A DNA stretch of 64,000 nucleotides from Saccharomycopsis fibuligera x Saccharomycopsis cf. fibuligera (GCA_001936135.1 CP012812.1:744001-808000), one strand, 5' to 3'; counted from the first letter of the stretch, positions 1 to 10,762 are shown. A program made the numbers and translations. The notes: generated from the letters alone by a model not told the origin.

Positions 1-1625
1 TGCTAATAGGCGCTTTTAAAATCACATACCCAGAACTTGGGCATCAGTTAGTAGACACGTTGGCGGATTTACACAATTTCACCTATACAAAGTCATTGGG
101 TGATTACTTGCACCTCAAAAGACTTCCGGCATATTACTTCAAAACTTATGACAACGATCTTGACGATATAGTTCCTGTCACTGTCAGCAGCACTATCGAT
201 GCGTCAAAGATATTGGGCGTTATTAGAGCTGATTTGCAAGTTGGCAGACGGCCTTCTTTTCAAAAATTTGTCTTTGCCCTTAAAGTTCTCGCAGTAGAAC
301 AGAGCAAGAAAAAAAGTCAAAACTATAAAGACCGCAATGACAGTTATGACAAAAGCATTCAAAGAGTTATCAAAATTATGGAAAAATTAAACTATAAAGT
401 TCCTCATTCTTTCAAGTTTTTTTATTTGAGAAAAGAAATTTATGATTATTTAATGCACTGCGAAAAAGACCTTGGTTTGTTGACTATTGGTAATGAAGAA
501 ACTTTTTACAACTTTAAGCCGCTTGTGCAAGATGAGACTCTCAAAGAAGCTGGAAATAATGACGACGGTCACCAATTTGATCTGTTTGAATATTTTGAAA
601 AACAATCTGTAGCTGATTCCCATAACAAAAAACAAAAAAGCAATCATTTCATATACAATTTTAAAGGTTGTCGGCTTGTTTATCATTCGATGAAGTCAAG
701 AAATAGAATTGAGCACGCAATAGAGCATAAAATTTACCGCTTCTTGACTGAAAACTCTAGAGATATGACATTTCAAACGTATGCTAAAGTTGGTGAACTT
801 GCATCTATGCTTAAACTCACTGGTTTGTCCAAATTTATTCTCCTGGTATGCGAAAAAGTTATCCATGAAAATTCCAATCATGATAAAGTTCTCTATGGCA
901 ACAAGAAAGAAGATAAAGACATTAACATCATTATTTCAAACAAATCAATGCAGCTCACTTACCTTACGCTGCTTGCAAACTATAAACTTGAACAAGACTA
1001 TAAAAGTTACTTGGTGATACTTGACCGTATATTAAACAACACTGAGTTCAAAATGACTAAATATGTGATTGTTGAGTCCAAACAGCAGTTATGCCAATTT
1101 TTGAAATTAAAGCTTCGTTTGCTCAACAAGGAACTTCGCAGCATGAATCCAGCATTGTGTTTGTTTGTTGATGCTGATGATAGTACTGACGCTGTTGTCA
1201 CCGGAAGTGGTAGCGGCGATAACAGCGTTAGCGGTGAGTTGATATCGTTGAATTTCAATCCAGCACCAACAGAAGACATATTGGACCTTACCAATTTGGT
1301 GAGGAGACTTGATCTGTTGGTTGCTTCAACAAACAATTTGACTGCCAATAGCAACAAAAGCAGTAATAGCAACAACACTAATGTACAATATGGTGAACAG
1401 CAGCAGCAGCAAGGCAAATTGACTCCTGAATACAAAGATAAAATTATCAAGGATTTTCAAGAATTCAAAGAGTTTGCGGCCACTGCAATGGAATACCACT
1501 TACAATTTCGCATGAGATATCAGGATGAGTACAACTATATTGTGCAAGATACTCAGCAGTTAAAACTGATGATAAGAGAGCGTTATAGCACTAAGAAACA
1601 TGAGCGGAACCTTACTCGTGGTTAA
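1..1625 (+). CDS. C-terminal part of an unrecognised protein (5' end outside window)
   Basis: The frame is open from the first complete codon at base 3 to the TAA ending at 1625, so this is the 3' part of a longer gene. No ATG near base 60 is needed; the codon there is TTG. About 540 residues are visible. The protein looks mainly helical, with Lys-rich stretches, a low-complexity Ser/Asn/Gln segment about 130 residues from the end and a basic C-terminus. I see no catalytic motif, membrane segment or zinc site. The helical, basic character would fit a mitochondrial RNA-binding (PPR-like) factor, but that is a guess from composition only. Codon use is like the neighbouring host genes. RPN7 follows on the same strand after about 780 bp. 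Confidence 0.75.
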   Translation, partial: LIGAFKITYPELGHQLVDTLADLHNFTYTKSLGDYLHLKRLPAYYFKTYDNDLDDIVPVTVSSTIDASKILGVIRADLQVGRRPSFQKFVFALKVLAVEQSKKKSQNYKDRNDSYDKSIQRVIKIMEKLNYKVPHSFKFFYLRKEIYDYLMHCEKDLGLLTIGNEETFYNFKPLVQDETLKEAGNNDDGHQFDLFEYFEKQSVADSHNKKQKSNHFIYNFKGCRLVYHSMKSRNRIEHAIEHKIYRFLTENSRDMTFQTYAKVGELASMLKLTGLSKFILLVCEKVIHENSNHDKVLYGNKKEDKDINIIISNKSMQLTYLTLLANYKLEQDYKSYLVILDRILNNTEFKMTKYVIVESKQQLCQFLKLKLRLLNKELRSMNPALCLFVDADDSTDAVVTGSGSGDNSVSGELISLNFNPAPTEDILDLTNLVRRLDLLVASTNNLTANSNKSSNSNNTNVQYGEQQQQQGKLTPEYKDKIIKDFQEFKEFAATAMEYHLQFRMRYQDEYNYIVQDTQQLKLMIRERYSTKKHERNLTRG

Positions 1626-2408
1626 TATTGTACCATCATAGTATACTTATCACGAAAAAGAAGAAAAAAGAAAATTATTTGCTTTTTATACTGCACTTAG
1701 CATTTGTTTTAGTTTTTATTTTTTTTTATCATTATTATTATCATTATTATCATTATTATCGTTATTTTAGCATTCTTTTTTCAAAGTTTCTAATCATTTC
1801 AGTTCTCATATCCCATCAAAATTTTTTTCCTGTTACATATGTTACTGTCACTATAGACTTGTTTACAAGAGCCCTTGTATATTTTCCACTCAGTTTTTCC
1901 TTTTTTACATTAATAACTGCGTTTTACCGAAAACTAAGCTTATAGATTAGTTATTTCGTTCGTTGTGCAAGACTTTCTTACTGTAAACTTAATTTTTTGG
2001 ATACACATCAGCAGATCACTGTTTGTAATCCTCTTTACAACCGCGTTTAGTCAACTTCAAAAAATTATGATAAATGCTATTGTCACCAAGATTTTATGTT
2101 CAATTACCTGTAGACGCTACCGAAATAAATCATCTTCATGTTAATGACCTTCAATGTATTTCTCCAGCAAAAAATGTTGAGACACCTGCACCGTAAAATC
2201 TTGTCACGTGGCCTTGTGCCAGTTCCGGTTCACGGTGGGTCGCATTCACGAGAAAAACTGAAATATCGAAAACATTAAACAGCGCCAGCTAAAACCACTT
2301 GCTAACGATACATCTACAAACAAGAATCGAATCAATTACCAATTTTCTTTTGTTTCTTTCTTTGTATTGAGCTTTAACCACAATCAATACTCAATTTTCT
2401 CAGCAAAT
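1626..2408. other. Intergenic, promoter region of RPN7
   Basis: The first part holds T-rich sequence and a (TTATCA)n-like tract around 1727-1765, typical of a 3' end. A CACGTG E-box lies at 2205-2210, about 200 bp before the RPN7 ATG. I looked for the Rpn4 element (GGTGGCAAA) found before proteasome genes and did not find a good match. No RNA gene seen. Confidence 0.5.
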
Positions 2409-3635
2409 ATGACCAGTGAATTTCATACTTCAGGGATTGATAGAGTGCCTGACTTCCAGCTCTCCCAACATGCGTTTGAGTTAACGAATAAAGACTTCCA
2501 CGCACGCCACCCAACCGCCATTAAATACATTACCAACGAAATTGAAAAAGAAGCACTTGCACCATACTACCACTACTTGTACCACGAATATCTCAATAAA
2601 AATTCTGCAGCCCTCAAATGGGACGAAAAGTTATATCAAAGTTTGAAATCCCGTAATGAAGAGCAAATCAAAGAATTGAACGCCAAGATTCAAACCATTG
2701 AAGAAGAAGACGAAGATAACGAATTGGAAAAAGTGGGGGCCATCACCAAGTTGGGCGAATACTATGCAAAGATCGGTGATCGCAGTAACGCAGTGGCAAC
2801 ATTAAGAAAGGCATTTGAATTGAGTTCTTCCACTGGTACAAAGATTGATATCTTGTTGACGATTTCCAGAATTGGATTTTTCTTCAATGACTTGCAATTC
2901 ACTGGCAAAATATTGGATGAAGCTAACTTGCTCATTGATAAAGGTGGTGACTGGGAACGTCGTAATAGATACAAGACCTACTACGGTATCCATTTGATTT
3001 CTATTAGAAATTTCGACGAAGCTGCCAAATTGCTTGTTGACTCTTTGTCCACATTTACATCCACTGAGATATCCACATATGAACAAATTGCCGAGTTTGC
3101 CATCTTGGCTGGTTTGTTAAGCTTTGAAAGAAAAGACTTGAAAAAGAAAATTGTCGATTCTCCAGAAATTTTGTCACTTGTCAACACTTCTAGTGATTTG
3201 CGCACCATTACCGGATTAAGTAATGCTTTATACTATGCTAACTATCCTGACTTTTTCCCATACTTGTCCAAAGTTTACGACGAGATCCTTGTGCCTTCCA
3301 AATACCTTTCTGTTCATGCTAAATATTACATTAGAGAATTGAGAAGAAAGGCGTATGCTCAGCTATTGGAGTCTTACAAAGCTTTGTCATTGAAATCCAT
3401 GGCTGAGCAATTTGGCGTGTCAGTGGAGTTCCTCGATGATGATTTGTGCAAATTTATTCCAAACAAAAAGTTGAACTGTGTCATTGATAGAGTGAACGGT
3501 ATTGTTGAGACTAATAGACCAGATAACAAGAATGCCCAATACCAGACGTTGATCAAGCATGGTGATGCATTGTTGACTAAAGTGCAAAAATATGGTGCTG
3601 CAGTCAAGCTTAGTGGTTCTACCCAGGTGGCTTAA
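2409..3635 (+). CDS. RPN7: 26S proteasome regulatory particle lid subunit Rpn7 (PSMD6)
   Basis: Encodes 408 residues. Rpn7 is a lid subunit of the 19S regulatory particle and helps assemble the lid; it acts in nucleus and cytosol. The N-terminal block with HPTAIKYITNEIEKEALAPY and the helical-repeat middle are typical of the RPN7 family, followed by a C-terminal PCI domain (roughly residues 190-370). Length is close to the S. cerevisiae protein (about 429). The frame is open to a TTG at 2367, but the first ATG in frame is 2409, and it gives the normal Rpn7 N-terminus, so I start there. No intron signals. A CACGTG lies about 200 bp upstream. Confidence 0.95.
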   Translation: MTSEFHTSGIDRVPDFQLSQHAFELTNKDFHARHPTAIKYITNEIEKEALAPYYHYLYHEYLNKNSAALKWDEKLYQSLKSRNEEQIKELNAKIQTIEEEDEDNELEKVGAITKLGEYYAKIGDRSNAVATLRKAFELSSSTGTKIDILLTISRIGFFFNDLQFTGKILDEANLLIDKGGDWERRNRYKTYYGIHLISIRNFDEAAKLLVDSLSTFTSTEISTYEQIAEFAILAGLLSFERKDLKKKIVDSPEILSLVNTSSDLRTITGLSNALYYANYPDFFPYLSKVYDEILVPSKYLSVHAKYYIRELRRKAYAQLLESYKALSLKSMAEQFGVSVEFLDDDLCKFIPNKKLNCVIDRVNGIVETNRPDNKNAQYQTLIKHGDALLTKVQKYGAAVKLSGSTQVA

Positions 3636-4408
3636 GTTTACCTTTTTCTTTCTTGGTACTACATAAGTGCTGTTAAAAGTCTTGAAAAGTTTGGCTAGAA
3701 TTTTTTCAGTTTGTTTAATGAATAACAGTCCATCAGCGAGTCCGTGCTAGGTAGGAACTGTCATCGAAGTATGAATAAACGATATTTTTAATACACCTTT
3801 CACTTGTTTTTGCTTGGTTTTTTTTTTATTATCATTATTATCATTTTACCATTTGTCTATTCCGTAAACTGAATTGCAGCATGTACCGCAAGCTCTCCGA
3901 CACGTTGGAGATGGCTGAGCAACAATTGGCTAGCTTGGCTAGCTTAGCTCGCTTCGATCAAGCGACTTTCTTACTATTGCAGCTTGTACGCTCTGACACC
4001 TTATACCTTTGGACCAGATGTTCAAAGGTCAAATCGCACGCATTGCGCTACTGTGCCTTTTGAATGGACATCTTAGCATCATTACAGGTATTGATTGGCA
4101 TCTACTCATAGATGAATATATACAGAGCGCCGATGAGTTTCATGCAAGGCGGCGCACAGAAGCACGGGGCGCCCCCAGAGATGTCACGGGTAACCTCATC
4201 TTCTCAAAAAAATTTTTTTTTTTTTTTTTTGAAATTTTTACTTTTTTTTCATAGTAGAGAGAGAGAAAGAGAGGGAGATAGTAAAGAGGTGAAAAGGTTT
4301 TTTTTTTTTTTTATTCCGAAGCTCTTGAGAGTGATTAGCTATACATTTTTTTTGTGTTCTTGTTTTGGCTATTATTATCTAGTATCATTACTATACACAC
4401 TATACAAA
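3636..4408. other. Intergenic between RPN7 and NUG1
   Basis: Contains T-rich runs (4207-4255 and 4297-4315), a short GCTAGCTT-type repeat near 3925-3955 and a GA-rich stretch at 4256-4290. Short open frames here look like chance. A PAC/RRPE-like pair at 4195-4238 is listed separately. Confidence 0.5.
4195..4238 (+). promoter_or_regulatory. PAC-like and RRPE-like elements before NUG1
   Basis: CTCATC at 4195-4200 is the reverse of the PAC core GATGAG. It is followed at once by an A7T-run of the RRPE type and by TGAAATTTTT at about 4229. In yeasts the PAC+RRPE pair marks ribosome-biogenesis genes, which fits NUG1, whose ATG lies about 170-215 bp downstream. The motifs are short and lie in AT-rich DNA, so this is suggestive only. 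Confidence 0.4.
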
Positions 4409-6203
4409 ATGAGAGTTAGAAGTATGTTTGTTTTGAACTCGCTTTAGTTAACGATGATTTGTCTGCGGCCGCCTTGGGCGTCTGAACATTCCATGTTTAT
4501 CATAGATGGCAACGACTATCGTCATGGTTGCGCAAATTATTTGTGGTCCTCAAAAAAAAAAAAGAAAAAAAATATATATATACTAACGCAGACATTTAGA
4601 GCCAACTAGCAAGCGTACCAGTACTCGTATGAGAGAAGGTATCAAAAAGAAGGCTGCTGCTCAAAAACGTAAGGAAGCCAAGCAGGCCAGAAAGAGTCCA
4701 CAATGGAAATCCAACAAGCCAAAGGATCCAGGTATTCCATCAAGTTTCCCATACAAGGAAGATATTATTAATGAGATTGAAGATAAAAGAAGACAAGCTC
4801 TTGAAAATAAAGAGCGTTTAAAGCAAGAAAGAATTGCTCAACAGCAGCAGAGAAACGGTGCTGCTGCTGGTGGTGATAATGGCGATGAAGAAATGGAAGT
4901 TGATGAAGAAGAACAGCAATCTAACGGGCTTGCTGCTCTTGTGGAGTCTGCTCAGCGGGCTGCTGCTGAATACAATGGCGAGCCAGTGGACGGTGACGCT
5001 ATGGTGGATGATGAACCAGAAGACGATTTGGAATTTGTTGATTGGGATCTTAGCAAATTAGCTGATGTTGCTGATGATGATAATGATAACGAAGATGGCG
5101 ATGCAGTGCAAGATAACGACACTACTGATAAATCAATGAAAGCCTTCAACAGATTCTTCAAGGCAGTGGTTGATGCATCTGATGTCGTGTTGTATGTTTT
5201 GGATGCTAGGGATCCAGAAGGTACGAGATCAAAGAAAGTTGAGGAAGCCATTTTGAGTTCTATGGACAAAAAGTTGATTTTGTTGTTGAACAAAGTGGAC
5301 TTGGTTCCTAATGATGTGATGAACAAATGGATTGGTTACTACAAGACCAGATTCCCAGTGATTCCAATCAAGGCTAGCTCTGGTTCTTCGATTGCCGTGG
5401 CCAACAATTTCAATAAAAACTTGAGTCAATCGGTGACGGCTTCTGCATTGTTGACTTCTTTGAAATCATATGCCAACAAGTCCAATTTGAAGAGATCCAT
5501 TGTTGTTGGTGTTGTTGGTTTTCCAAATGTGGGCAAATCCTCTATCATCAATGCATTGACCGCTAAACATGGTAACAGTAGTAAAGTTTGTCCAGTGGGT
5601 AACCAGCCTGGTGTTACTACAACTTTGCGTGAAGTGAAGGTTGACAATAAGTTAAAGATTATTGATTCCCCGGGCATAGTGTTCCCGCCAGCGGTTGACG
5701 CCAAGAAGAGAAACAGCAAGACTTTGAAATTACAACAAAACGCCAAGTTGACTCTTTTAAACGCATTGCCAACCAAATTGATCAAGGATCCAACATTAGC
5801 TATTCAGTTGCTTATCAGAAGATTAAAGAAAAGCGAAAGCAGTTTCAGCACGTTTGAGAAACAATACGATTTGCCACAGTTGCCAGAACTCGGCGACATT
5901 GATATTGAAGAGTACACCAAATTGGTGCTTATTCATGTTGCTAGAAAAAGAGGAAGATTGGGTAAAGGTGGGGTACCAAACTTGTACAGTGCTGCTACTT
6001 GTATACTAAATGATTGGAAAGATGGCAGATTTGTTGGCTGGACCATGCCACCGGAAAAACCAATGGACGATGGTAGTAGCAACAGCACTGCTGAGAAAGT
6101 CTCTGGAAAAGTGGATCAGACTACAATTGTGCAGGAATGGTCAAAGGAGTTTGACTTGGATGGGTTGTTTGCAAGCACCGGTGTTGATATCAATGCCAAT
6201 TAA
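4409..6203 (+). CDS. NUG1: Nuclear GTPase Nug1, 60S subunit biogenesis and export (two exons)
   Basis: Joined exons 4409-4421 and 4600-6203 give 538 residues. Nug1 is a circularly permuted GTPase acting in late nucleolar/nuclear 60S assembly. Visible in order: a basic N-terminus, an acidic segment (about 95-170), G4 NKVD near residue 235, G1 GFPNVGKSS near 311 and G3 DSPG near 360. The C-terminal WSKEFDLDGLF is typical. An uninterrupted reading would begin at the ATG at 4629, which lacks the first residues. Joining the 13-base exon 1 (ATGAGAGTTAGAA) through a GTATGT donor to the TAG acceptor at 4599 restores MRVRK...RTSTR before MREGIKKKA, matching the start of S. cerevisiae Nug1 (MRVRK...RRTSTK). 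The nearer CAG at 4589-4591 would lead to a stop two codons later, so it is not the coding acceptor. Confidence 0.93.
4422..4599 (+). other. NUG1 spliceosomal intron (178 nt)
   Basis: Donor GTATGT at 4422-4427, branch point TACTAAC at 4581-4587 and acceptor TTTAG ending at 4599. A possible imperfect hairpin with an internal loop (CCATG...ATAG...CTAT...CATGG, about 4491-4528) sits in the middle. I could not find convincing H/ACA or C/D boxes, so no snoRNA is called. Confidence 0.9.
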
Positions 6204-7679
6204 GTCAGAAATTTGAATGTTGCTTAGCTTAATTTTTTTTCTTTCTTCTTTTTTCACCATTATTATTGTAACTTTTTTTTTTCTCTCTTTTATTTTCATA
6301 CTTTTCTATAACCATTTTCTTTCACATATCCTTTCTTTCCATATGTTTTGTTGAGTTGGCCGTTTGTTTTAATAGATTATGTTCACAGTGCATTTTTATA
6401 TCCATGATTGCTATGTGTAAGTGTGGCTTGTGATCCTCATGATGAGGAGTTGCTAAAGAAACAATAGTCTGCGTGTTTTGTTTTTTGTCCAAAAGGGTTT
6501 AAGAAATGTTGATTATGTAATTTTGTGGTGGTCATTGTAGACAAGAAGCACATGTAATTAGCGTTGATGCACCGCCGCCATTTTTGTGGATAAAGATATC
6601 AAACACGTTTTCCCCCCAGAGAAAGTTCTGTTTACTTGACAGGGATGCTGTTTTGACGAAAGGCGTTCTTTCAAATTATGGCGTATTCCACATATTAACA
6701 GCCATGTAGCTTACTGGTTTGACAGGCATACTCTTTGGCCCGTCGTCTAATTCCCGTTCGTTGAAATTCCAAATACTAATTGATTTTACAATGACTATCG
6801 TTATTCCGCGTCATTGCTACAGTGAAGCTCACTTTATACTTTTTTTTTTCTCTTCCCGATTCTTGTTTTCCATTGTCGAAAGAAATGATCTCATAGTGAG
6901 ATTATTGACTTGCCAATATTTGTTTGTGGGATATATGAAATTGCAAGTATTCTTGTGCGGGATGCAATGTTGATTGCAGTGCGTTTCACGGTGTTTTTTT
7001 TTTTTGGGAGAGCATATGTGCTACTAAAGATGCTAGGAATGGTAAATGTTAAATGCTGGTCAACGCAATATATACGGCACTATAATAATCTTTTGTATAT
7101 GTGGATTTATCTTTGATAGTAGGTACGCGGAATTAAGAGCCAACGCAGAAAGCCGAAGAATGCTAATCAACTAACGCGCCTGTTTCCCTCTAATCATTGT
7201 GCCTCGCACACAGACATTACAGAGATTAAGGTTAATTGAGGTGCGAGGGCCAGTACGCTTGATTGTGTGATTGTTACAGCTTTTCTCTGGTTCCGGCATT
7301 GACAGATAACAGCTCTGAGCAGACCCATTAATTATGAGTAGTAAATAAGAGCAAACGAGAAAGGAACTACAGGGACAATGTCTGGCGTGTGGCGTGTAAA
7401 CAAGTGGGCGAGGCGACTCGAAACAGAGTTAATTAGAGTCTTTCACTATGAATATTATTTTTTTTTTGTTGTTTTTGTTGTGTTGTGTTGCTATTTGTTT
7501 ACTCTAATTACATTGGCGGGAAAGTGGGAAAGGTGGGGTAGAATTGTACTACAATCGCCCGCCCTGCGCTACGTGAAGACCGAATCATGAAGGATTGTCT
7601 GTATCAAACAAACGCAACCAAGTGTTCCGAAGAGCAGGTCACAGTAGAGAATGTGTTGGTTTGTACAATGTTGAAGCTA

Positions 7680-7680
<1 letters not shown>

Positions 7681-7715
<35 letters not shown>

Positions 7716-7862
7716 TACAAGTCATCGCATCCGAGACAAATGGAGCTTGACATCAGTATCGGAAATTCTCATCAGTCAATCAATGGGATCAATGAATCAG
7801 ACAACTCAACTAATTAATTAATTAATTAATTAATCAGTCAATCAATCAATCAATCACTCAAT
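7681..7862. repeat. A31 homopolymer and adjacent tetranucleotide repeats
   Basis: A run of 31 A at 7681-7711. About 100 bp later come tandem TAAT units (7811-7833) grading into CAAT/TCAA units to 7862. The poly-A is not preceded by the LINE 3' end sequence seen elsewhere in the window, so I do not tie it to that element. Confidence 0.85.
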
Positions 7863-8268
7863 CACACACTGCAGCAGCTGCTAGGCACCGCACATCGCCA
7901 CGATCCGCGGACCCAACTTTTTTCTTCCTTTACCTTTTGCATTTGTTTTTTGAGGTGTGACGAAAGCAAAAGAACGAGGATGAGGTTGATTTGTTGTGAA
8001 ATGTTGTGGCAATCAAAACCTTTTTGCAAAGGTAAGGCAAACAAGTCAAAGATACACATTAAAATGAAGCTGGTCATCGGGACCAGAATGCTTTTGACAC
8101 TTGCGGTTACTGCTTGGCGTGGAGTCAAAAAAATATACGAGTGAGCAGTGAGGATTGAGGATAAATTAGAGTAGAAAGGAACTTTGACAAACTTAATTAT
8201 CAGTGCTAAGTCATCGACACCTTGGCTCTCATGGTGTACTACAAGTTTATAAACTTTCCCTTCCGGTG

Positions 8269-8437
8269 CTGTCTGTCTGTCTGTCTGTCTGTCTGCAGCA
8301 ATAGCTGTGTGATTATGTGCCGATAACGGAGCTACAACTGTGAGCTAGTGCTAGTCCTGTGTTTAGTGGCATTACCTGCCACTGCTGTGATCCATCACTT
8401 ATCATTCTTCATCATCGTCGTCGTCGTCGTCGTCGTC
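8269..8437. repeat. Two microsatellites, (CTGT)n and (CGT)n
   Basis: About six CTGT units at 8269-8294 and about nine CGT units at 8411-8437, separated by unique sequence. Non-coding. They make good length-polymorphism markers, nothing more can be said. Confidence 0.85.
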
Positions 8438-9444
8438 GGTTGATGAAAGCATCGCCGTGTGTGTTACCGCCGCCCTGGTTCGCATCCAGTCACATGATAG
8501 TGCGGCAGAACGCAGCAGCGCTCTCTCCAGACACACCGCGACCAAAAACGCTTCTTCCTTTTCTTATTCTTCATGTGGTCACCAATTAGCCATTAAACAC
8601 TAATCATGAACCACTAATCAATCATACAGTCATCTAATTAACTCAATTCGCGCCGCCGTTAACCTTCGGTCCTCTTCTTATTTCCTGTTCCTTCTTCTCC
8701 TCCTTTTTTCTTTTTTTTTTTTTTTTAGCCTCCTTATTGTCTGCCTCCTCATCCGCCGGCATTCCCAGCTGTTCGCCCTGCTCCTCAGATTCTATTTATA
8801 CTCGCGATCGCTCTTGTTCATATACATATACACATATATATATATATAAATGTTTTGACTCCGTCTCCTTTTGGGCACTTATACTCTGTTTCTCACTAAA
8901 CCTTCAACTCACTAACAGTCCCAACTCAAGATTCGCAGCCGACTGCTTTGACACACTCTCACTGAAACAGCAAATCCATGACTCAATTTCAAGCTATTCT
9001 CAAACAAACCGTTTTACTTTATCGCCCATAATATCTCTGCTAGTATCAGGTCCCTTATCAAACCAAGTCTTTTTTCGCCCACCTCATCGCACCTCATCTC
9101 ATTTAGTCTCATCTCATCCCCATCGCACTTTATCGCGTCTCTCGTTGCCACTGTACCAGATTACAGTTCCGCCAAACCCACGGCCCATAATCTCCCTTAT
9201 TTTTCCTAAAAATACCAGAGACAGCACGCACAATCAATACCTGCCAAACCTGTCAACAATAGCTAAGCTAAGCTAAGCTAACACAAATATTAGCAAACAA
9301 TACTTTCTCGAAACACGCACGCCCCCCAGCTCAAAGTAAACTCTTGCCCAAAAGAGCAGTTTACTTGCTAGCAAAGCGTTACCAGATTCTTTTTCCAAAA
9401 ACAAGATTAATTTTAATAATAATATTCGCGCCATATCGGCAGCC

Positions 9445-9943
9445 ATGAGTGCAAACAACGATCTAGATTCCAACAGTAACGCCAAAAGGCAAAGCGAAAG
9501 TCTACAAGATAATAAAGGCTCGGCAAAAAAACGAAAAACCTCAAATGCGTTCTTGTCGGAAGAAGAGAAAAAGGTATGTTATTCTTTGTTTTACAGTATT
9601 TCTGTTTTGATCCAAAAATGGATCTATCGATAGCCATTCACCGGCGTATTCAAATACTAACAACATGCAGGCTCGCCATATTGCTTCCGAAAAAAAGAGG
9701 AGAGAAACTATACGGCAAGCTTTTGACAGAATAGTGGATCTTGTGCCAAACTTGACGCCAGCCGAAAGCAGAACTGAAGTAGCGGTGCTTACCAAGTCAG
9801 CAAACTTTATCGACCAGCTAAGATATGAAAACGAAAAGCTCATTGAAGTGCTTCAACTGCAAAATATTGAAATACCCCAGGAAGTTTTGCTGGCGTTTGC
9901 AAAGACAAACGGGTCAAACACTGGTCAAAGCCAGAAAAATTAA
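9445..9943 (+). CDS. INO4: bHLH transcription factor Ino4-like (two exons)
   Basis: Exons 9445-9573 and 9671-9943 give 133 residues. The intron has a GTATGT donor at 9574, branch point TACTAAC at 9655-9661 and a CAG acceptor ending at 9670; it joins EEEKK to ARHIASEKKRRE without a frame change. Residues 44 to about 105 form a bHLH domain: basic region HIASEKKRRE, helix 1, a loop with LVPNLTPAESRTEVAVL and helix 2 FIDQLRYENEKL. This resembles S. cerevisiae Ino4 (SEKKRRE...VVPDLQPQESRSE). In S. cerevisiae Ino4 pairs with Ino2 to switch on phospholipid synthesis genes; in CTG-clade yeasts Ino4 homologues have been tied to other targets, so the regulon here is open. It is convergent with GON7. 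Confidence 0.88.
9574..9670 (+). other. INO4 intron (97 nt)
   Basis: Donor GTATGT, branch point TACTAAC nine bases before the CAG acceptor. A TTACAG at about 9590-9595 lies upstream of the branch point and is not a usable acceptor. Confidence 0.88.
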
Positions 9944-10402
9944 TAATGTCCCTCAAACGATTCTTTTTTTTTTTTCTATTTCCCTTTTTAACTTGTTTTT
10001 ATTTCTACTCTAAAACAACTATCCTCCTTTCAAACACTGTTCTTAATTCTGTTCTTTTCCTTGTTGTTTTCTTGACAAATTTTGGTTCCATTCTTCCTAT
10101 GTGTTATTATGTATCTTTTTCCTTGTTTGTTATCTGTTACCTATTTCGAGTTGAAATTTCCGTTTATGATTTTCTAGATCTGCTTTTATTCCTTTGATTT
10201 ACTTCTTGCGCTTTGCCAGGATATCCTGCCCAACTTCAGTTTCTTAATATATCACCAAACGTAATTTGTTTTCTATTTTTTGCTTTTTGTTTTCGCTTTG
10301 TCTTACAATTTCCTGTGTAAACAATAGTCAATCAAAATTAATAATATGCAGGGAAAAAACCGTAACTCTCAGGCGCAATACTGCTATCTATGAAAAAGTA
10401 CC
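9944..10402. other. Intergenic between convergent INO4 and GON7
   Basis: T-rich sequence with runs typical of 3' ends on the plus strand. No gene or RNA seen. Confidence 0.5.
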
Positions 10403-10762
10403 TCATTCATCATCTTCCTCCTCATCGCCACCAGCAACTAATTGATCAATATCAACATTCCGACTATTATCATCACTACCGCTAGCAGCGGCTTCCTTCA
10501 TTCTCTCGGTCAAGAATATGTTCACTTTATCCTGAATTGTCGTCAACTCGGCCCTGAGTTGTCCCAAGTTGGTGCCCAGAGATTCAGTACTAGCATCTTT
10601 ATCGACCTGTCCTGCATTAAGCACATAATCACTCGGCCCGGTAGTTTTCCCGTTTGTGGTGTGGGGACCGTCACCGGGAGTGAAGTCCTTGGTTAGGTCA
10701 GGTGAAGTGTATTGAGCCGTCGGTATGAGTCTGCTCGTTGTGTCTTTTGTATCCTTTGACAT
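10403..10762 (-). CDS. GON7: EKC/KEOPS complex subunit Gon7
   Basis: Encodes 119 residues from the ATG at 10762. An in-frame TTG further upstream (10807) would add 15 residues, but the ATG before SKDTKD fits better. Gon7 is a small, partly disordered subunit of KEOPS, which makes the t6A base at position 37 of tRNAs reading ANN codons, and also affects telomeres. The block AQYTSPDLTKDFTP followed by GKTTGPSDYVLNAGQVDKD matches the S. cerevisiae Gon7 core (AQYSAPD...GRTTGPSDHVLNAGQIDRD). LGQLRAELTTIQDKVN follows, and the tail is acidic. Family length is about 120, so this looks whole. Confidence 0.92.
   Translation of the reverse strand: MSKDTKDTTSRLIPTAQYTSPDLTKDFTPGDGPHTTNGKTTGPSDYVLNAGQVDKDASTESLGTNLGQLRAELTTIQDKVNIFLTERMKEAAASGSDDNSRNVDIDQLVAGGDEEEDDE

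Larger units (their letters stand above)
6204..9444. other. 3.2-kb spacer rich in simple repeats, upstream of INO4
   Basis: No gene I can support. T-rich 3' sequence of NUG1 at 6230-6310. A CCTCAT/ATGAGG hairpin lies near 6437-6450. Simple repeats: A31 at 7681-7711, (TAAT)n then (CAAT)n at 7811-7862, (CTGT)n at about 8269-8294, (CGT)n at 8411-8437 and (TA)n near 8833-8848. From about 8900 the strand is poor in G, with C/A-rich runs and a GCTAA repeat at 9260-9281, like a long 5' leader of INO4. A 179-codon open frame at 8737-9276 is low complexity and I do not accept it. Confidence 0.5.

Noticed and set aside
1007-1450. 147-codon minus-strand frame over the first gene
   Set aside because: Leu-rich antisense of CAA/CAG/AAC repeats in a real coding region.
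8737-9276. 179-codon open frame before INO4
   Set aside because: Low complexity (Ser/Pro/Tyr), crosses a (TA)n tract and a C/A-rich leader, no family resemblance; fits a 5' leader of INO4 better.
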